From contig NC_133345.1 of assembly GCF_030506205.2 (NCBI RefSeq), positions 30,184,267-30,248,266 of the forward strand: a stretch of DNA of 64,000 bases. Reading direction: 5' to 3'. A program made the translations under genes and the position numbers. The notes under the pieces are model-generated. The model had not been told where the DNA came from, searched no databases, and saw only the letters and a program-made list of their open reading frames with translations. This DNA is from Paramisgurnus dabryanus (taxonomy: Eukaryota > Chordata > Actinopteri > Cypriniformes > Cobitidae). This document shows, piece by piece, positions 58,678 through 64,000 of the stretch (within the stretch, counting starts at the first letter, position 1; each line of letters starts with the position of its first letter).

Positions 58678-60540
58678 GGGTTCTCCTTAGCTAACAAAAT
58701 TATATTTTGGGTCTGTAGTTTAATATGAGTTTAATATTATCAACACTCCAATTTCAGTTATATCTGTCAGGTAACAATGAGTCATTATAAATAACAAATC
58801 GCTTAAAGAACATTTAATGATTAAACATGATTGACAGTGTGAATATGTGCTGTATTAATAATATAACATCTTGACTGCAGTCACTGAATATTAAATAAAC
58901 AACAGAATGAACACAGAAAAAAATATTTTTGGAGGAGGTACACCACTGTATACAACAGGATTGTAGTCCTCTCAACGTCCGCCAGGCGGCAGTATAAGTG
59001 AAGTTTTGCTTTAAATCGACACATAGGTGCAATTTATCTAATTTAAACAATACTTAAAAACATTACATTTGCTATTAATTTACATTAAGTAAGATTTTTT
59101 ACATAAAGTAAATTAATGAGTATATTTTACAATATACCATATGAAACTATATGAAATGCATTAAGGAGTAAGCCTCAGAACTGAGTGTTCAATCTAATAG
59201 TGATTCTCACAATCCCTATTCGCTCACATTCCATCTTCCCACCCAAAGCACCCTTAGAGGTCAGCGGATAGGTCACAAACCATTTCATTTACCTCCTGGA
59301 CACTGCAGGGGTCAGAGAGGCGTGACTTACTGCTAGAAGGGAGGGGTTATTTGGAAATTGACAGCAGCACTGTCCAATGAAAGCAGGATGGTAGTAAGAA
59401 TCAGAAAAGCAAGAACTTCATCTATTGTATTTCTTATTGATCAGATTACCTCAAGCATTAGCATATTGGCAGTTACATCTGTCCATCTGTAAGATTTTTA
59501 TTTCATTTATATATATTGCATTTTTTTTGTGTGTTGTGATTTTACACAATTATTTGACATGCAATATAGAAAGTTAAGCACACATTTGCTAACACCTATA
59601 AATATATGAAACAAGATTTTAATTTGTATATGTTACTATGTTACATGACACATTTACATTGACATATTACATAGAATATATTAAACATTTCATTAATTAG
59701 CAAAACTGAAAAAAGTTTTGTGTCAACTAATTAAATAAAAATATATTAGAATTCAGAATACATTTGTAATGATAACATTTATAACAGATGCCATTTTTGG
59801 AAAGTCTGTGAGTAAGGATGAGTTTGCATTTGTACTGTGTGTGATTTCAGACTGTGGGAACCTGAACTTCTCCTGATCTTCACTGCACAGATTCATTGTT
59901 CTGCGTGACCTATAGTCCGATCTGAGCTATTGTCCGAGTGGCCAGAGGGATGCTAGAATCGGTCAGGAAAGAAAAGGAAAGAGGTCAGAGGAGGGAAAGA
60001 GGTCATACTCCTCCTCCACAGAAACAGTGAGAGAGAGAAAGAGCAGATCAATATTTTTCCTTAAGTCTCCAGCTGTCGCACTGAACTCATCGATACTGAC
60101 CAGAGATGGGATCTACTTTATCACCCGTCATAAACTGATAGAACAAGCTGTTAAAACCAGTTCAATGAGATTAACCATGACATGATTCCGTCTAAAGCAG
60201 CAAAATCCACAAATGAACAAAGACTAGCAGATTATAAACTTATAATTGAGGAAAAACTGTATCTCAAAGTTTACACAAATGCTTCTGTTCTCAGTTTTGT
60301 ATGTCATTTGTGTACTATAAAATCTTGGTAAAAGGGTATAACAAGCAGTGCAGGAGATAAAGTATTTTTATAACAAGACCTCTTGTGTTTGCTGTGTCGA
60401 ATGTTTGTCACCTATAGTTATAAAGTCATTTTCATGCGTTCTTTTTTTTATTGAAGAAGCATAGCAGCAAATACAAATTCAACAACAAAACAATTGTAAA
60501 CAGTAGATAAAGAACGAGTACAGTGAAAAACACATTTTCA
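58678..60540. other. Intergenic region upstream of prtg
   Basis: No gene seen. Contains four AGGTCA half-sites (59258, 59270, 59982, 60000) and AT-rich spacer. The 59180-60060 part has few repeats and might hold regulatory sequence. Confidence 0.4.
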
Positions 60541-60790
60541 TGCGTTCATAAATACAAAATCTATTTTCCGTGACGTCACACTGCACGAGGAGCTCGAGCA
60601 GCTCAGGCGGAGGGACCTCGTATGCCGCGCTGTTGAGCCGCACAACCCCGCGCGCAGTGCTGATTCTATCCATCCGCGTAAAGTAGTGCGCGCGCAGCGG
60701 TCAGCGCATCAGCGCTCGCTTGAAGTCAGATTAGCGTGCATCTTCAGTCCCCAGCCCACGGGCTCAGGCATGCTCGGACTATCAAAATAA
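60541..60790 (+). promoter_or_regulatory. prtg promoter region, CpG-rich with a CRE
   Basis: A sharp rise in GC/CpG just before the start codon, with a perfect palindromic TGACGTCA at 60571-60578 and GCGCGC words near 60650-60700. Suits a CpG-island promoter and 5' UTR. The minus-strand open frame 60479-60673 is a shadow. Confidence 0.6.
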
Positions 60791-60857
60791 ATGGCGTCTT
60801 TTCAAAAGGAATTACACCAGCGTTTGCTGTTTTTTGTCGCATTTCTGCAAATCTCAG
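60791..60857 (+). CDS. prtg exon 1 (signal peptide)
   Basis: ATG at 60791 (AAAATGG) encodes MASFQKELHQRLLFFVAFLQ then IS plus one base; donor G|GTAAAG. The hydrophobic core LLFFVAFLQIS is a typical signal peptide for a type I membrane receptor. Confidence 0.82.
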
Positions 60858-62129
60858 GTAAAGAGTATTTTTTTAAACAGTTGCACTTTATTGCAAAAAA
60901 TTAGAAAGTTAAACACGAGTTTCATTCAGTCGCCCTGGATGTTTTATGCGTTGACTTAATGCACTAAAACTCCAAAGTTTTAGAAATAAGTGTCTGTATT
61001 TACCTTAGTGCTCAATGTAGATGTAAAGCATCTCTAGTCATTAATGACTGTGAACGATGTGAAATCTCGCACGTGCAGTGAGTCAGAGCGCGACAGTGTA
61101 ACAATCTTTAAAGCAGTAATCATGCACAATGTTACAAATGCTTGTCTATATAAATAAATACAGATATAACGCCATACCAGCTGTGAAGTAAACTGCAACA
61201 TAGTGAAAATGTTTATTTTCATCATAATTACTAAGTCGTATCATATTTGAAATGATGAAAGTTGCACACAAAGTTTTATGTACTTCTTCCAATTGTAAAA
61301 GTTTTTCTATTTTTTTAAACATGTCTTTATTTCTTTAGTAGTGTAGTTTTTATATTGACTTATATATTATATTTTTACTGACTTTATGATTTTTGAACGT
61401 GAAGTATTTTTTAAAATAATACTTTAACAAATAGAGTCCACTAAACAATAATTTGCATTTATACATTTGTTAGACAGTTTTATCCAAAGCATTTGATCTG
61501 TATGTGTTATTTATTTATTTATTATGATTGCATTATTTAACATTACACAGAAAAAGATACATTATAACATAACATAACAGGGGGGACAGATAACAGACCT
61601 TACTAAATGAATATACATATATGACACAAGGAGAAAAGGAAAAAAATTATAATCATACATTTCAATTTTTATAATCTACCCAAGATTTTTTCAAGTATAA
61701 GAGATGTTTTAACCATTTTTTTAAACATTTGTTTTAAGATACTTTTTTTTTAATTACATGCCTAGTATAGATAATTAATCAAAATGTAAGGGTTTCTTTT
61801 CTAAGAATAACATTAAAATAAAATAAAAATTCACTTATCTATAATTGTGATATCTTCAGTCCTCTGTGGCCTTTAAAGCTTTCCTCATGATGGGCTGCTG
61901 AATGATTTCCATGCTGGGAATCAGCTAAAGTGATTCTTTAGAGAGCGACAGAGTCTTTGACTTCATGAGCCATGAATAAAGGGATCACATAGGGAGTAAT
62001 TCATCCAGTCAAATATAATTACAGAAACTTTAAAGACTTCATTATTTGAAAGACTTCCCGGTAAAAAAAGTCCCGGCATCCTTATATTACGATCTGATTC
62101 AGTTCTTTCTCTTTCTGTCTCTCCTGCAG
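60858..62129 (+). other. prtg intron 1
   Basis: AT-rich, with no further exon recognised. Ends in a CT-rich tract and CTCCTGCAG. Confidence 0.7.
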
Positions 62130-62429
62130 GTGTGTCAGGTTTTAGCGAGCTGTTTTTTATGAAGGAACCACACGATGTGACAATATTGCGGAAAGATGCT
62201 GTGCTTATGGACTGTCAGGCCCACGGCGAGGCTCCGATCGCCATTCGCTGGCTAAAAAACGGAGCAAAGCTTACAGAGACGGAGCACGTTTACCAGCTCA
62301 CCAACGGCTCCCTGTTCATCTCAGACTCGGAGAGTCGTAAAGACAAATCAAATGAAGGGATCTACCAGTGCCTTGCCCAGAACAAATACGGATCTATTTT
62401 GAGTCAGAGAGCACGCTTGACTATCGCAA
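62130..62429 (+). CDS. Protogenin (prtg), exon 2, first Ig domain (gene continues beyond the window)
   Basis: IgDCC-family receptor (DCC, neogenin, protogenin, Nope): Ig domains plus fibronectin III repeats, a membrane span, roles in neural tube and axis development. The exon completes Gly23 and encodes one Ig-like domain: ELFFMKEPHDVTILRKDAVL, Cys in MDCQAHGEAP, core Trp in IRWLKNGAKL, SNGSLFIS-like LTNGSLFIS, second Cys in GIYQCLAQNKYGSILSQRA. Donor A|GTAAGT. Protogenin is preferred because NEDD4 and PRTG adjoin in the same orientation in mammals; DCC or neogenin cannot be excluded from one domain. Confidence 0.85.
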
Positions 62430-64000
62430 GTAAGTTTTACTAAAGGATGTGTCCTTCTGAATGACCCAATATTTGATTAAATCAACTTCAGATTTACTCA
62501 ATCTACAAAGACAGATATGCAACACAAACCTTTATCATTTCCTAAAGCTATAAGTTCATTTAATGATTAAAGATGTGTCTAAAAGTACATCAGTGTTGTT
62601 AAAGCAGTGAGAGGTTACAAATAAAGGTTTTTCAATCAGTGTGGCACCTTCAGCAAACAAACGTCCTATCAAGATCAATTTTTGGTTGTGTTGAGCTACT
62701 ATGTAAAGTTCCTGTTTTAGTTCCTGTAGCTCACATTGCAATGCAGTGTCAATGATTTGATCCTCGGACGTCAAACATTCAGATAACATTCAAATAAAGA
62801 GCAGGGTTTCCCAAACTTTATTAACCTTTTATGCACCAATAAAAGAAAATTAACAGATGAAGGTCCAATAACTAAAAACATAGAGATGATTTGCTGTCAT
62901 ACAGGTAGGCAGTGACGTGTGTGTTCATGCCTGTTCACTTCAGTTAATCTTATAACATTGAAAAAACCCATCATTGGTCATTTCTACCCTAGTGAGGGGT
63001 GAAGGGTCTAAGGGTCTGTAGGTTATGTGTGTGTGGGGTCACGGGTGTGTGAGAATGTGTTCATTGGTGTGCAAATGATGCCCGGCAGGTTTGAAAACCT
63101 CAGTTTGTGGGGGTCACTAGTGCACATGACCCCTGTTCACACAACTGAGTCTTTATATCAGAGAGAGATTGTTCCTGTGTGCAGACGGTCAGGGGTATGA
63201 AAGGGCAGATCTGATGGCAGTAGGGGCTTTTAAAGACCTCTCGGGCGTCATGCTGCGCTCCTTCAGGACAAAAGCATGTGCCGCATTTTCTGCTCTCGCT
63301 GGACTCTCAGAGCGAAACCTGAGCACGGGAAGTCAATGTTACCTTAGAGCAGGGGTGTCAAACATGCGGCCCGCGGGCCGCATACGGCCCGCAAAGGTGT
63401 CCAATCCGGCCCGCGTGATGATTTACGCAGTATTATTAAATATTAAATACATATTTTAAAAACCCTTTTAGGCGGGTGTCTAGTTCGTTTTTAATATGAG
63501 AGACTTGCGGAAAGCAGCAAAACGCGGAACATAGAATAAACATGGTGCTTAAAAATCTTGCCGTTTTATTGTTACCGCTCCGCTAAAGATCCACCGATTC
63601 TGGTAATCCACTTCGTGTTTTCCCGCCCGCTCCTCAGCATCTCTTTGTCCACTCTCTGCCTGGAGAGCGAAGACGACAGTTTCCGAAGTTCGTTGCATTA
63701 ACAGGTAGATTCATTACATTATATCAGTTGTTAAACCGCAGAATTAGTAATTTGTAAGTATGTTTATGTATTTCTTCTGGTAATGATTTGCTGTCAGTGT
63801 TCTAAAAGTGCTAACAACTTATCAAGCTAACAAAAACAAAATATCCACATTCTTATTAACGTTACAATGCTTGTCTAATCGATTTAATGTTCCCGATCAG
63901 ATCTAAGTTAATATAAACACTAAATTTGCTGTTGTTGGCACACTTTGTAGACAAAAAATACAAAAAACACCAATGCCTTCACAAAATAACGACAGGGAAC
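62430..64000 (+). other. prtg intron 2 (partial)
   Basis: No second Ig exon is seen before the window ends. Contains a GC-rich element starting at 63350. The 96-codon open frame at 63169-63459 lacks a domain. Confidence 0.65.
63350..64000. mobile_element. hAT-like element, left end, cut by the window edge
   Basis: Starts CAGGGGTGTCAAACATGCGG then CCCGCGGGCC words, a common hAT-type end in vertebrates. Its right end was not found, so it probably runs past 64000. The left target octamer would be CCTTAGAG. Confidence 0.5.

Noticed and set aside
62430..64000. A third prtg exon before the window end
   Set aside because: I looked for an Ig-type frame with Cys, Trp and Cys spacing and flanking AG/GT and found none.

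Overview
The window is vertebrate nuclear DNA, almost certainly from a teleost and probably a cyprinid. It has AT-rich introns with GT/AG splice sites, CpG-rich first exons, a high density of short DNA transposons, and proteins that read as fish orthologs of mammalian genes. No prokaryotic, organellar or viral genes were seen. Gene calls come from reading exons by eye and joining them by splice site and phase. Gene names come from recalled family motifs, not from a search.

Layout. (1) Positions 1-3,000, minus strand: the large first coding exon of wtip (Ajuba/Zyxin-family LIM protein). Its LIM-domain exons lie outside the window. (2) 4,411-7,450, minus strand: sdr42e1, an extended short-chain dehydrogenase/reductase, complete in two coding exons plus a probable non-coding first exon. 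(3) 8,107-54,171, plus strand: nedd4, the C2-WW-HECT E3 ubiquitin ligase. It is complete in 29 coding exons (904 codons plus stop) with every splice phase consistent. A second, 1.3-kb coding first exon (19,717-21,018) lies in intron 5 and joins in phase to exon 6, giving a long isoform of about 1,241 residues, as in mammalian NEDD4. (4) 60,791 to the end, plus strand: the first two coding exons of an IgDCC-family receptor, best read as protogenin (prtg). NEDD4 and PRTG are also neighbours in mammals.

The introns and intergenic DNA are packed with non-autonomous transposons. Ten hAT-like elements have perfect 8-bp target-site duplications. A further large group is TTAA-flanked and palindromic. 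PIF/Harbinger-like elements have 3-bp duplications, and there is a dead Tc1-like transposase gene and a LINE reverse-transcriptase fragment. Several are nested, the clearest being a three-deep nest at 40,025-42,225.

The genes do not form a pathway. sdr42e1 and nedd4 are head to head and may share a promoter region. The most interesting points are the conserved alternative start of nedd4, the matched palindromic elements tightly bracketing nedd4 exons 6-8 (a candidate back-splicing arrangement), and the nested transposons. I saw no system that I would call wholly undescribed.
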